Shown: one piece after another, positions 36,794 through 46,183 of the stretch
How the letters are laid out: each line of letters starts with the position of its first letter
How positions within the stretch are numbered: the stretch's first letter is position 1
Assembly: GCF_042655385.1 (NCBI RefSeq)
Contig: NZ_JBHSMA010000009.1
Location: forward strand, 127,960-191,959
Direction of reading: 5' to 3'
Source of the DNA: Larkinella bovis
GTDB taxonomy: Bacteria; Bacteroidota; Bacteroidia; Cytophagales; Spirosomataceae
Length of the DNA: 64,000 nucleotides
The notes under the pieces: model-generated
Database searches by the model: none
What the model saw: the letters and a program-made list of their open reading frames with translations, nothing else
What the model was told of the DNA's origin: nothing
Translations under genes and position numbers: made by a program

Positions 36794-37378
36794 ATGCTAT
36801 TATTGCGGCCGCTTTTTATCGTTCTGATTTACCTGGGCTTGTTGGGCTGTAAAGAGCCGTCCAGCAAACCCGTTGCCCCTTCTGCTCCCGTCACAACGGT
36901 TTACCGCATCAAAGCTGGTGAACAGTCGTCGGATCATGAAGCCCTGACGTTTACCACCAAAACCAGCCTGTCCTTCAACGTCACGTTTGACAATTCGGCC
37001 ATTTACACCAGCAAGCTCGCCGAAAACCAGAACGACATCAACAAGTTATACGGTTTTTCCGACTGCAACACACACCACCAAACGGCCAGTGCCCGGTTTG
37101 GCTGGAACTGGCGCGATGACTCCCTGCGCATCTATGCCTACTGCTACCGCAATGGGGAGCGGTTTTCCCAGGAGCTTGGCACCGCCGAACTCAACCAACC
37201 CGCCAATTACAAACTGAGCATTGTCGGCGACAAATACGTTTTTACCTTCAAGGGACAAGAAACCACCTTCGCCCGCGGCTGTCCCAATGGCCAAAATACT
37301 AATCGCTACCGGCTCTTTCCGTACTTCGGTGGTGACGAAGTCGCTCCGCACACCATCACGATCACCATCACCGAATAG
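36794..37378 (+). CDS. lipoprotein of unknown function
   Basis: 194 residues from the ATG at 36794, which gives a compact lipoprotein signal (MLLLRPLFIV... LGLLGC, Cys19); an ATG 30 nt upstream would add ten polar residues. The mature part has several Cys residues (SDCNTHHQ, AYCYRNGE, FARGCPNGQ) that may form disulfides, and a beta-rich composition ending in HTITITITE. I recognise no family. Its stop abuts the stop of the convergent M23 gene with no space. Confidence 0.65.
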   Translation: MLLLRPLFIVLIYLGLLGCKEPSSKPVAPSAPVTTVYRIKAGEQSSDHEALTFTTKTSLSFNVTFDNSAIYTSKLAENQNDINKLYGFSDCNTHHQTASARFGWNWRDDSLRIYAYCYRNGERFSQELGTAELNQPANYKLSIVGDKYVFTFKGQETTFARGCPNGQNTNRYRLFPYFGGDEVAPHTITITITE

Positions 37379-38020
37379 TCAGGGCAGCCCCGGAATCCGC
37401 AGCAGTTCGTTCGGGTTCGGGCAAATCGCCAGAAACCGCTCCCGCTCCGAAACCGAGCAAACACCCGGAAAGTCACCCTGATGACCCAGCAGATCGGTCA
37501 TCAGTTGGAAATGCAGGTGCGGGGGCCAGTCGCCATTTTCGGGATACGGCCCGATTTCGCCGATTTTCTGCCCAGTCGCTACCCGCTTACCCCGTTGCAA
37601 ACCCGTCAGCGACAGCCGACTGAGATGACCATAGAGCGAGAACAGCGGTTTTCCGTTCCGTTCGTGTTCCAGAATAAGTGTCGGGCCATAATCCCCGAAC
37701 TGGTCATTATCCTGAAAACTATGGACCACGCCGTCCAGCGGGGCAAAAACCGGGGTGCCGGCTGCCGCCCAGAGATCCATGCCCAGATGAATGCAACGGG
37801 GTTCGTCGGTCTGGTTAAAATGCGCACTGCGCCGGTAAATGACCCGGTGTTCGTTGTACCCGCCGACGCCCACAGCGGCTCCGTTCCGGCGCAGTTGACC
37901 AAACACATAATCGGTAAAAACGGCGGTATCCGTCAGGTCGAGCGTTGCCAGGTCCGGGTTGTTCTCCGTAAAGTCCAGAATCAGGTACGGATTGGTTTGA
38001 AAAGTAACGGGTAGAATCAT
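37379..38020 (-). CDS. M23 family metallopeptidase-like protein
   Basis: 213 residues from the ATG at 38020. Zinc-site motifs of the M23 (LytM) family are present in order: HLGMDLW (H and D ligands), SLYGHLS and HLHFQ. No signal peptide or membrane segment is seen, so it may be cytoplasmic or exported in another way. Family members cut peptide cross-bridges in peptidoglycan. The first 80 residues are a non-catalytic region found in Bacteroidota members of this type. Confidence 0.85.
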   Translation of the reverse strand: MILPVTFQTNPYLILDFTENNPDLATLDLTDTAVFTDYVFGQLRRNGAAVGVGGYNEHRVIYRRSAHFNQTDEPRCIHLGMDLWAAAGTPVFAPLDGVVHSFQDNDQFGDYGPTLILEHERNGKPLFSLYGHLSRLSLTGLQRGKRVATGQKIGEIGPYPENGDWPPHLHFQLMTDLLGHQGDFPGVCSVSERERFLAICPNPNELLRIPGLP

Positions 38021-38156
38021 AGCACAAAGTTGGACCATTTCGGTAATAACCGATCCAGTTTTGGGAGATTCCGGCGGAACGAGTATATTTAATGTGCTTT
38101 TTACGATAAAAACCGGATTTTAACGCCGTCTAACGCTCATCAACCTAACTTTTCGA

Positions 38157-39653
38157 ATGCAAACGATCGCATCACCTTCCGCCGTTTCTCCCTCGGCAAA
38201 ACACCCAACGGGCCTCTACGTCCTGTTTTTTACCGAAATGTGGGAGCGGTTCAGCTACTACGGGATGCGGGCCATTCTGCTGCTCTTCCTGATCGACAAC
38301 GTACGGGGCGGGATGGGCCTCAGCGAATCTGAAGGAGCGGCTATTTACGGACTTTACACGGCTTCGGCCTACCTGCTTTCGCTGCCCGGTGGCTGGATCG
38401 CCGACAACCTTCTCGGCCAGCGAAAATCCATCTGGTACGGCGGTATCGTGATCATGCTGGGGCATATTCTGCTGGCGATTCCCGGTAGCAGCACCTTGTT
38501 TTACCTGGGCCTGGTTACGGTGGCCATCGGAACGGGCCTGCTCAAACCCAACATCAGTTCCATCGTCGGCGAACTCTATCCCGAAGGGGGTGCCCGGCGC
38601 GACGCGGCTTTCTCGATTTTCTACATGGGCATCAACATGGGCTCCTTCCTCGGCATCACCATTGTCGGTTACCTGGGGCAGAAAGTGGGCTGGCACTACG
38701 GATTTGGCGCGGCCGCTGTCGGGATGTTGCTGGGCCTGATCATCTTCCGGCTTTTCGGCCAAAAATACCTCAGCGACTTTGGGAATGTGCCGGTCAAATC
38801 CGCCAGCACCTCTGAAGGCAGCAGCCAGAACCGGAGTCTGTTTTTTGTGGTGGGCCTGATTGGTATTCTGGCCGTTCTGCAACTAACGGGTGTTCTGGAT
38901 TTGACCACGGCCCAGGGGCTCGCCAAGGGCGCCGGAATCATTATTGCGCTGACGGCGGTGGGGTACTTTCTGTTTATTCTGCTGGCCGGAGGGTTAACGC
39001 TTGTCGAAAAGAAGCGCGTCGGCGTTCTGTTCGTCTTTTTCCTGGCGTCGGCCATTTTCTGGGCCGGTTTCGAGCAGCAGGGCTCATCACTCCAGATTTT
39101 CTCCGATCGGTACACCGACCTGAATTTTTTCGGCTGGGAGATGCCCTCCAGCTGGTTTCAGAACTTCAACCCGGCCTTTATCCTGCTCTTTTCACCGGTA
39201 CTGGCCAGTCTCTGGATTTTCCTGGGAAACCGCAACCAGAATCCGCTCCCACACCTGAAATTTGCGGTGGCGTTGCTGCTGCTGGGCCTCGGGTATCTGG
39301 TGATGGTGGTGGCGTCCAAGGTTGCCTTGACCGGCCAGCTCACCTCTCCTATTTTCCTGACGTTCACGTACTTATTTCACACCCTGGGCGAGTTATGCCT
39401 CAGTCCGGTGGGCCTCAGCTCGTTTACTAAGCTAGCCCCAAAACGGTATATGAGCCAGTTAATGGGTATCTGGTTCGTCGGCACCTCGCTCGGGAACCTC
39501 ATCGCCGGTTTGTTTGCGGGCGGTTTCGACGAAGAAAACGTCCGGCAAATGCCCGACATGTTTATGAGTGTCGTCTATTTCAGCTTCGGTTTTGCCGCCC
39601 TGATGCTCCTGTTCTACAAGCCATTGAAAAACTGGCTGGGAGGGGTTAAGTAA
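38157..39653 (+). CDS. proton-dependent oligopeptide (POT/PTR2) transporter
   Basis: 498 residues with 12 to 14 membrane segments. The N-terminal FFTEMWERFSYYGMRAIL contains the ExxER-type POT motif (E..ERFSYYG), and YTASAYLLSLPGGWIAD with the GTGLLKPNISS segment are standard PTR2 signatures. It imports di- and tripeptides with protons across the inner membrane. It is followed by a palindromic repeat and the M16 peptidase gene, a pairing that may link peptide uptake with peptide breakdown. Confidence 0.95.
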   Translation: MQTIASPSAVSPSAKHPTGLYVLFFTEMWERFSYYGMRAILLLFLIDNVRGGMGLSESEGAAIYGLYTASAYLLSLPGGWIADNLLGQRKSIWYGGIVIMLGHILLAIPGSSTLFYLGLVTVAIGTGLLKPNISSIVGELYPEGGARRDAAFSIFYMGINMGSFLGITIVGYLGQKVGWHYGFGAAAVGMLLGLIIFRLFGQKYLSDFGNVPVKSASTSEGSSQNRSLFFVVGLIGILAVLQLTGVLDLTTAQGLAKGAGIIIALTAVGYFLFILLAGGLTLVEKKRVGVLFVFFLASAIFWAGFEQQGSSLQIFSDRYTDLNFFGWEMPSSWFQNFNPAFILLFSPVLASLWIFLGNRNQNPLPHLKFAVALLLLGLGYLVMVVASKVALTGQLTSPIFLTFTYLFHTLGELCLSPVGLSSFTKLAPKRYMSQLMGIWFVGTSLGNLIAGLFAGGFDEENVRQMPDMFMSVVYFSFGFAALMLLFYKPLKNWLGGVK

Positions 39654-39665
39654 GTTAAAAATTAG

Positions 39666-39773
39666 GAGTTAAGAATTAAGAGTTATGACGGGGCCGCCCG
39701 GCGGTTGGCTCCGCCCAAAAGCCAATAAACTGGCAGAGCCAACTCATAACTCTTAACTCATCATTCATCACTC
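39666..39773. repeat. intergenic palindromic element, copy A
   Basis: Outer arms TTAAGAGTTATGA (left) and TCATAACTCTTAA (right) are perfect 13-bp inverted repeats. Inner arms GTTGGCTCCGCC and GGCAGAGCCAAC match at 11 of 12. The left flank repeats AGTTAAGAATTAAGAGTT. Nearly the same sequence occurs at 51371-51474 (copy B). It lies between the POT transporter and the M16 gene. Confidence 0.8.
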
Positions 39774-39780
39774 TATATAA

Positions 39781-42726
39781 ATGAAACCGCTTCTTCTCTC
39801 TCTTCTGCTGGGGCTGGTGGCGATCCAGCCGATCATTGCCCAGAAACCGCGCACGGTTCCGGAATGGAAAACCGCCACCAGCAACGGGTACACCTATCGT
39901 TACGTGACCAACGACCCGATGAAGACGCGGTTTTATACGCTCAGGAATGGTCTGATGGTTATTCTCAGTGTGAATAAAAAAGAACCCCGCATCTTCACGT
40001 TTATCCCGACGCGGGCGGGTTCCAACACCGATCCGCGCACCAATACCGGTCTGGCGCACTACCTGGAACACATGCTTTTCAAAGGCACCGACCGGTATGG
40101 CAGCCTGGATTGGGCGAAGGAAAAACCGCTGCTTGACCAGATCGATGCGCTGTACGAAACGTATAACAAAACCACCGATTCGGTTCAGCGGAAGGCCATC
40201 TACAGGGAAATCGACCAGAAATCCGGCGAAGCGGCCCAATTCGCCATCGCCAATGAGTACGATAAGATGATCGCCAGCATGGGCGGCCAGAACTCCAATG
40301 CTTTCACCAGTTACGAAGTAACCTGCTACCTCGAAGACATTCCGGCCAACGCCCTCGACCGCTACCTGGCACTCCAGGCCGAACGGTTTCGGAAACCGGT
40401 CCTGCGGATTTTCCACACCGAACTGGAAGCGGTTTACGAGGAAAAAAACCGGAGCCTGGACAACGACCCCTGGAAGGTGGAAGAAGTGCTGATGGCGACG
40501 TTGTTTCCGACCCACAACTACGGCCAGCAAACGACCATCGGAACGGTGGAACACCTCAAAAATCCGTCGCTGGTCGAAATCCGGAATTACTACGATACCT
40601 ATTACGTCCCGAACAACATGGCCATCATCATGGCTGGTGATCTGAATCCGGACGAAGTGGTGAAGAAAATCGACAAAACGTTCAGCTTCTGGAAACCCAG
40701 GGACGTACAGCTTTACCAACCGGCCCCCGAAGCCCCGCTGACCCGGATTCAGACCCGTGACGTGTTTGGCCCGACGCCCGATAACGTGCGGATTGGCTAC
40801 CGCCTGCCGGGTGCGCTCGATGTAAAAGCGTCCCTGCTGGCAACGCTGACCGACGAAGTGATGTCGAACTCGGCGGCTGGCCTGATCGACCTGAACCTGA
40901 ACAAACAGCAGAAAATTCTGGGCGGTGGCTCCTCCCTCGAAAAACTGAAGGATTACTCGGTCTGGTCGTTATCCGGGCGTCCCAAACAAGGGCAGTCGCT
41001 GGAAGAAGTCAAGGATTTGCTGATCGGGCAGGTCGAGAAACTCAAGCGCGGGGAGTTTGACGAAAAAATCCTGCGGGCCATCGTCAACAATTATAAACTG
41101 AACGCCATCCGCGAACTGGAAAACAACTACAGCCGGGTGAATCCGCTGCTCGAAGCCTTCATCAACGATAAGGGAGAAAGCTGGCTGAATTATACCCGGC
41201 GGCTGGACGAAATGGGCAAAATCACCAAAAAAGACGTGGTGGAGTTCGCCAACCAGTGGATGAAGGATAATTACGTGATCGTTTACAAACGCAAGGGTGA
41301 GGACAAGAGCATTCAGAAAGTGGACAAACCGGCCATCACGCCCGTAGCGACCAACACCGACAAGCAGTCGCCGTTTCTGGAAACCGTAAACTCCATGCCC
41401 ATGGCACCGGTTAAACCGGTCTGGCTCGACTACAAAAAGGATATTAAGCGCGGGAAAGCCGGTCTGGCCGATGTTTTATACGCTCCGAACGTGGAGAACC
41501 AGATTTTCCGACTGGGCTACCGGTTGAAAATGGGAACCTACCACAGCAAATTAGTGGGTCTGGCGGCCCAATACCTGTCGTTTTTGAGTACAGACCAACT
41601 AACCGCCGAGCAGGTGAGCACCGAGTTTTACAGCCTGGCCTGCAACTACGCCATCCAGCCCGGCAACGAATACACGACCATTCGACTGACCGGTCTTCAG
41701 GAAAATTTTGTTCCGGCGGTGACGCTGCTCGAAACGCTGCTTCGCACCTGCAAACCTGACGAAAAGGCGCTGGAGGAGCTGAAAGGGCGCATTCTGAAAC
41801 AGCGCGCCGATGCCAAGCTCAACAAGGGGGCCATTATGCAGGGTTTGATGCAATACGCGCAATACGGCCCGAAAAATCCGTTCAACAACCAGTTGACCAA
41901 CGACGAATTACAAAAAGTGACAGCCGCCGAATTGGTAGCCTTCCTTCATAATCTGGTCAATCTGCCACACCAGATTATTTACTACGGCCCGCAGCCGCTG
42001 GCGACTTTTACGAAAGAAATCGTGACGTTGCACAAATTACCGGCGGTTTTTGCGGCTGTACCGAAAAAACAGGATTTCAAACAAATCCCGCAGGCCGAAA
42101 ACCAGGTCCTGTTTGCCGATTACGATATGGTCCAGTCCGAGATTTCCTGGGTGCGCAACACCCGGGCGTTCGATCCGGCGCAAACGCCTATCATCGAATT
42201 TTTCAACAATTACTTCGGGGGCGGTATGGCTTCGGTGGTGTTTCAGACGCTCCGCGAATCGAAAGCCCTCGCCTACTCGACCTACGCCTATTACGATACC
42301 CCGTCCAAAAAAGACGATCAATACACCCTCATCGGTTACATCGGTAGCCAGGCGGACAAACTGCCCGAAGCCGTGGCCGGGATGAACGAACTGCTGAACG
42401 CCCTGCCGGAATCACCCGTCGCACTGGATGCCGCGAAGAAAGGGATGAAAAAAGGATACGAAACCGAGCGTATTTTGCAGGATGGCGTGATTTATAACTA
42501 CCTGGCCGCCGAGGAAAAAGGGCTGGATTACGATGAACGCCAGAAAATTTACGATGCGCTCGACAATTTGAGCTACGCGGATCTGAAGAAATTCAGCGAC
42601 GAGTACCTGGCCAACAAACCGTATACCTACTGCATTGTAGCTTCCGAAAAACGCGTCAACCCGACCGACCTGAACAAATACGGCCCGGTGAAAAAACTCT
42701 CCCTGGAAGAAATCTTTGGATACTAA
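39781..42726 (+). CDS. two-domain M16 family zinc metallopeptidase
   Basis: 981 residues with a signal peptide (about 1-20, ending PIIAQ). The inverted zinc motif is HYLEH (H93, E96, H97) in TGLAHYLEHMLFKGT, and the distal Glu lies in ELEAVYEEKNR (214-221). A second M16-like domain in the C-terminal half lacks the motif, as usual for processing-peptidase or pitrilysin-type enzymes where it closes over the substrate. Probably periplasmic and acting on unfolded peptides. Preceded by the palindromic element, so transcription from the POT gene may or may not continue into it. Confidence 0.93.
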   Translation: MKPLLLSLLLGLVAIQPIIAQKPRTVPEWKTATSNGYTYRYVTNDPMKTRFYTLRNGLMVILSVNKKEPRIFTFIPTRAGSNTDPRTNTGLAHYLEHMLFKGTDRYGSLDWAKEKPLLDQIDALYETYNKTTDSVQRKAIYREIDQKSGEAAQFAIANEYDKMIASMGGQNSNAFTSYEVTCYLEDIPANALDRYLALQAERFRKPVLRIFHTELEAVYEEKNRSLDNDPWKVEEVLMATLFPTHNYGQQTTIGTVEHLKNPSLVEIRNYYDTYYVPNNMAIIMAGDLNPDEVVKKIDKTFSFWKPRDVQLYQPAPEAPLTRIQTRDVFGPTPDNVRIGYRLPGALDVKASLLATLTDEVMSNSAAGLIDLNLNKQQKILGGGSSLEKLKDYSVWSLSGRPKQGQSLEEVKDLLIGQVEKLKRGEFDEKILRAIVNNYKLNAIRELENNYSRVNPLLEAFINDKGESWLNYTRRLDEMGKITKKDVVEFANQWMKDNYVIVYKRKGEDKSIQKVDKPAITPVATNTDKQSPFLETVNSMPMAPVKPVWLDYKKDIKRGKAGLADVLYAPNVENQIFRLGYRLKMGTYHSKLVGLAAQYLSFLSTDQLTAEQVSTEFYSLACNYAIQPGNEYTTIRLTGLQENFVPAVTLLETLLRTCKPDEKALEELKGRILKQRADAKLNKGAIMQGLMQYAQYGPKNPFNNQLTNDELQKVTAAELVAFLHNLVNLPHQIIYYGPQPLATFTKEIVTLHKLPAVFAAVPKKQDFKQIPQAENQVLFADYDMVQSEISWVRNTRAFDPAQTPIIEFFNNYFGGGMASVVFQTLRESKALAYSTYAYYDTPSKKDDQYTLIGYIGSQADKLPEAVAGMNELLNALPESPVALDAAKKGMKKGYETERILQDGVIYNYLAAEEKGLDYDERQKIYDALDNLSYADLKKFSDEYLANKPYTYCIVASEKRVNPTDLNKYGPVKKLSLEEIFGY

Positions 42727-42733
42727 ATTCAGT

Positions 42734-42811
42734 GAAGAGGTAAGAGTGAAGAGTTAGCTCCGCCAATTTATCAGCTATTGGGCGGAGCCAACTTTTAACT
42801 CTTAACTTTTA
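42734..42811. repeat. intergenic palindromic element, diverged relative
   Basis: Arms GAAGAGTTAGCTCCGCC (left) and GGCGGAGCCAACTTTTAAC (right) pair over AGTT.GCTCCGCC, with flanks built from AACTCTTAAC words. The inner GTTGGCTCCGCC core is shared with copies A and B. It lies between the convergent M16 and SUI1 genes. Confidence 0.65.
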
Positions 42812-42825
42812 ACTTTTAATTAATT

Positions 42826-43176
42826 TCAGCCTCCCGACTTTTTGGCCTTGTAGCCTTTGCCCGTCAGCCAGGCCAGCACCTTGTCGCGGTGGTCGCCCTG
42901 AATCAGGATTTCGCCGTCTTTGGCGGAGCCGCCAGTGCCGCAGACGGTTTTGAGCTGTTTGGCCAGGTCGGTCAGATCGGCTTCGGTGCCGATAAAATCC
43001 CGGATGGCGGTAACGATTTTTCCGCCCCCCTTGCGGTCGAGCCAGATTTTCAGGTTCTGTTGCGCGGACGGAAGGGTTTCGGCCTCCGGTTCGTTATCGA
43101 ATTGATAGGCGTAGTCCGGGTCGGTCGAAAAGACAATCCCCGAACGGGATTTATTGCTGCTGTTTTTTTTGCTCAT
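42826..43176 (-). CDS. SUI1/YciH family translation factor
   Basis: 116 residues. The C-terminal 75 residues form the SUI1/eIF1 domain: IWLDRKGGGKIVTAIRDF, LAKQLKTVCGTGGSAKDGEI and IQGDHRDKVLAWLTGKGY. The charged N-terminal extension is typical of bacterial YciH-type proteins. These proteins are thought to influence start-site fidelity at the ribosome. Single gene, downstream side facing a palindrome. Confidence 0.92.
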   Translation of the reverse strand: MSKKNSSNKSRSGIVFSTDPDYAYQFDNEPEAETLPSAQQNLKIWLDRKGGGKIVTAIRDFIGTEADLTDLAKQLKTVCGTGGSAKDGEILIQGDHRDKVLAWLTGKGYKAKKSGG

Positions 43177-43218
43177 CGTCTCAACATCTTGCCATGAGCA
43201 AAGTTACGTCCAAAAAGA

Positions 43219-44490
43219 CTATAAATTCGGCATGGCCCGGACGTAAAATTCGCCACTGATCGCCGGACCGGATTTGGTACAGTGATCCTTGTAGTTGATC
43301 AGATTACCCGATATTTTGCCTTTTACGTAACTACCGGGCACATATTTTTCAAACACGACCTGACCATTCGCAATCATATCTTCCCCATTACACCACGAAT
43401 GCCCGGAATCGTACTGGTCCCCGCTGCTGTTTTCAAAATTGACCCGGCACCGGCCCGCGTCTGATTCATCATGAAACCGGAAGACACTGCCCTCCCGGCC
43501 ATTGCTGAACTCAATGCTGAACATTTCGGTGAGCGTTCCGCCGACAATGGCCGAATACGCCGGTTCTTCGTCGTTAAGAAACACGCCAACCGTATAGACA
43601 CGCTCCTGTCCCAGAAAATTAATCTTGATATAGCCGGGGCCGATGAAGAATTGCCGCACCAGAATCAGCTTCGCCGGGCTGTTGGTGAACGTCACCTCGA
43701 CGCTTATGGTAACCGGATTTTGTTTGGGCTGCGATGTCGGGGCCGTGTAAGTCGCGGAGGTTTTATCATACGTCAGTTTGCCCTCTCCGAGTAACGACCA
43801 TTTTAATCCGGAATTAGCCTGCCCACCCGTATTTTTCGTGACCAGCGGTTCTTCGCCCTTTCCCGTCAGCGACGCGATTTCGACAAACTCCAGGGTAACC
43901 GATTCACCGTAGTTCAGATACCCCCGATTCGAACCAGACGCAAGCACCAGATGAAACTGCTCGAAGAGGCTCCAGTCGCTGAAATGGGGCATCGGCACGG
44001 ATACTTCCCGTTTCTGCGTATCCACCTGTTTTCCTTCCACGGCATACCAGATTTTGTTCGCCCGCTGGTAGGCAATTCCCAGGGCAGCGGGGGCACTGTC
44101 TGCTACGTCCGAATCGGCATACTGAAACGTCAACAGGGCCGGTTTTTTAAACTGGAGTCCATCGGGCAGAAACCGGTAGGCCTGTCCGACACCCTGCGGT
44201 GTGTGGTTCGTAATGGGTTGAATGGAAATGGTCGTGGCTTTCTCCACCGCTCCGGCCGGGATGGTCAGCCGCGCGCGTCCATCCGCCGTGCTCAACGTAC
44301 CGCCTTCCGGTCCGATGGTCTGACTCACGGCTGCTCCCTGGGGCTGGCCAATTTCGGTAACATCGCCCGGGGAACCAGGCTGCTCCGTACCGGGAGGTTC
44401 GGGGTCGATGGTCGTCGGGGCGGGGCGGCAGGCGCACAGGCTGCTCAGCAGGAGCCAGCCCGCCACTAGGTAATAGGCATGCTTCATCAT
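43219..44490 (-). CDS. lipoprotein with ZU5-like domain
   Basis: 423 residues; a lipoprotein-type signal peptide ends near Cys19-Cys21 (SSLCACRP). A Pro/Gly-rich stretch is followed by a ZU5-like opening, TIGPEGGTLSTADGRARLTI then PAGAV, the pattern of ZU5 domains in bacterial surface proteins. The C-terminal 200 residues have no recognised domain. Likely surface or periplasmic with a structural or binding role. It may start at the second Met. Confidence 0.7.
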   Translation of the reverse strand: MMKHAYYLVAGWLLLSSLCACRPAPTTIDPEPPGTEQPGSPGDVTEIGQPQGAAVSQTIGPEGGTLSTADGRARLTIPAGAVEKATTISIQPITNHTPQGVGQAYRFLPDGLQFKKPALLTFQYADSDVADSAPAALGIAYQRANKIWYAVEGKQVDTQKREVSVPMPHFSDWSLFEQFHLVLASGSNRGYLNYGESVTLEFVEIASLTGKGEEPLVTKNTGGQANSGLKWSLLGEGKLTYDKTSATYTAPTSQPKQNPVTISVEVTFTNSPAKLILVRQFFIGPGYIKINFLGQERVYTVGVFLNDEEPAYSAIVGGTLTEMFSIEFSNGREGSVFRFHDESDAGRCRVNFENSSGDQYDSGHSWCNGEDMIANGQVVFEKYVPGSYVKGKISGNLINYKDHCTKSGPAISGEFYVRAMPNL

Positions 44491-44637
44491 GATCCGTTCG
44501 CGGCAACTGGGAATGTATTTGTTGTTTAGGTCACCTGCGAATGCAACAAAATTGTTGTCCGGCGGCCTCCAAACCGATGAAAAGCGGATTGATTTGCTAA
44601 AAATACGAACTCAACTGCCGGGATGCTCAACTGAGTT

Positions 44638-44655
44638 GAAAACCGTCTGGTTTTC
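44638..44655 (-). terminator. weak terminator-like hairpin after the lipid kinase gene
   Basis: GAAAACC (44638-44644) pairs with GGTTTTC (44649-44655) around GTCT; the minus-strand 3' arm is TTTTC. Short, so uncertain. It contains one copy of the AAAACCG 7-mer. Confidence 0.35.
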
Positions 44656-44668
44656 CCGAACGGCTGTC

Positions 44669-45544
44669 TTACCGAACCACCAGCAGACTCGAAGGGATGA
44701 CTTGTACCGTGGCCGTATCGGTTCTTAACTGAACCGGTTCGCCGTCCACGTGAATCAGCAGGGGCCCCTCCCCTTTCACCACGAGGGAGCGCAGCGGGCG
44801 CACCGTCAGGTATTTCGATTGATCGAGCGTTTTATTAAAAAGCCGCCAGGCCAACGCGCCCACCGCCGTCCCCGGAAACGGTTTTAACAGACACGCATCC
44901 AGCCACCCATCGGCTACATTGGCTTTCGGAGCAATCCAGGCGTTATTGCCAAATTGTCCGGCATTGGCAATCGTCAGCGAAAAGAGCGTATGACGCTGCT
45001 GATCCATCTCGTACGTGGCAGGCTGGTACTTCCAGAAAGCCCGGTAACTCGTCCGAATATACACCGGTAACCCCCGGACAGGTTGGCGGGCAAACTCCTG
45101 GGCTACATACGCATCGAAACCCATGCCCGTTGTGCAAAAAAAAGCGTGGTCGTTGATTCGGCCACTGTCGATGATCACGGGCCGACCGTTGATGGCGCGG
45201 TCGATGGCTTTTTTCGGATCGAGCGGCAGGTTCAGGTGCCGCGCCAGGCCGTTGCCCGAGCCCACCGGCACCAGGCCCAGGGCGGTTTGCGTATGGATCA
45301 GCACGCGTGCGGTCTCGTTCATCGTGCCATCGCCCCCGATGGCAATGACCCGGCGAATGCCCCGCTGAACGGCGTCAACCGCCAGTTCCGTTGCGTGGCC
45401 GGGATGCCGGGTAAAAACCGCTTCGGGATAAAAACCGGCTTCCGTCGCTTTTTTCAGCAGAAAATCAATCCATTGCTGCTTTCGGGCCACCGAAGCGGTA
45501 CCGGAAAGTGGGTTGACAATCGCCAGCAAAGTCGTTTGGGCCAC
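44669..45544 (-). CDS. diacylglycerol kinase family lipid kinase
   Basis: 291 residues, GTG start two bases after the stop of the 37-residue membrane protein gene (TGA-CC-GTG). The NAD-kinase-like fold is shown by LAIVNPLSGTA, the nucleotide-binding IGGDGTMNE and LGLVPVGSGNGLARHL; the C-terminal beta-sandwich includes LIHVDGEPVQ. Proteins of this YegS/DagK type phosphorylate lipids such as diacylglycerol at the membrane. The coupling to the tiny membrane protein suggests functional linkage. Confidence 0.9.
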   Translation of the reverse strand: MAQTTLLAIVNPLSGTASVARKQQWIDFLLKKATEAGFYPEAVFTRHPGHATELAVDAVQRGIRRVIAIGGDGTMNETARVLIHTQTALGLVPVGSGNGLARHLNLPLDPKKAIDRAINGRPVIIDSGRINDHAFFCTTGMGFDAYVAQEFARQPVRGLPVYIRTSYRAFWKYQPATYEMDQQRHTLFSLTIANAGQFGNNAWIAPKANVADGWLDACLLKPFPGTAVGALAWRLFNKTLDQSKYLTVRPLRSLVVKGEGPLLIHVDGEPVQLRTDTATVQVIPSSLLVVR

Positions 45545-45546
45545 GG

Positions 45547-45660
45547 TCAGGAAAAGAAAATGAACAGGAGGATAATAAAGACGACAATGAAAATATAATA
45601 CCAGCCGTCGGCAAAGATATACGGTTTATAGTCTTCGTAAAATTTGCGGATTTTATTCAT
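45547..45660 (-). CDS. 37-residue single-span membrane protein
   Basis: From the ATG at 45660 the peptide begins MNKIRKFYEDYKPYIFADG and continues into a single hydrophobic helix ending IFFS. A longer reading frame upstream overlaps the divergent gene's start and is not favoured. The stop overlaps the translation start region of the lipid kinase. No family recognised; the basic/aromatic N-terminus followed by a C-terminal helix is a common layout for small regulatory or scaffolding membrane peptides. Shorter than most automatic gene-calling cut-offs. Confidence 0.6.
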   Translation of the reverse strand: MNKIRKFYEDYKPYIFADGWYYIFIVVFIILLFIFFS

Positions 45661-45732
45661 TAGTATTGGGAAAATTTTCGACGGACCCATCCCTGATTCG
45701 ATCCGGTTTGCTTCATCAAAGTACGTCATAAA

Positions 45733-46164
45733 ATGAAAAACCTGCACGGCCTGCTCCTATTTTTATTGACCCTGACCGGGGCGCTCGCCCAGACACCCGC
45801 CGACCGGAAAGCCATTCTGGGGATTCTCGACCGCCAAACCTCCGACTGGAATGCGGGCAATACGGAAGCCTTCATGAACGGTTACTGGCAGTCCGACTCG
45901 CTGACGTTTGTGGGCAAGGTGGGGGTTACGTACGGGTATGCGGCCACGCTGAGCAATTACAAACGACGGTATCCCGACCGGGCGTCGATGGGGACCCTCA
46001 AGTTCACGATTCTGAAGCTGGACTTCCCGGCCAGGGATGTGGCGTACGTGATCGGAAAATTTCATTTGACGCGCCCGAAAATCGGCGACGCGGAAGGCCA
46101 TTTTACGTTACTTTGGCGAAAAATCAAAGGAAAGTGGGTGATCGTCAGCGACCATTCCAGCTAA
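45733..46164 (+). CDS. exported NTF2-like (DUF4440/SnoaL type) protein
   Basis: 143 residues with a signal peptide (MKNLHGLLLFLLTLTGALAQ). The NTF2-like pattern is visible: ILDRQTSDWNAGNTEAFMNGY, the fold's central strand YVIGKFHL and the C-terminal FTLLWRKIKGKWVIVSDH. Such small cone-shaped proteins bind or transform small molecules; the ligand is unknown. Separated by 19 nt from maoC-like gene, so probably co-transcribed. Confidence 0.82.
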   Translation: MKNLHGLLLFLLTLTGALAQTPADRKAILGILDRQTSDWNAGNTEAFMNGYWQSDSLTFVGKVGVTYGYAATLSNYKRRYPDRASMGTLKFTILKLDFPARDVAYVIGKFHLTRPKIGDAEGHFTLLWRKIKGKWVIVSDHSS

Positions 46165-46183
46165 TACCGTATTCTTTTTGAGC

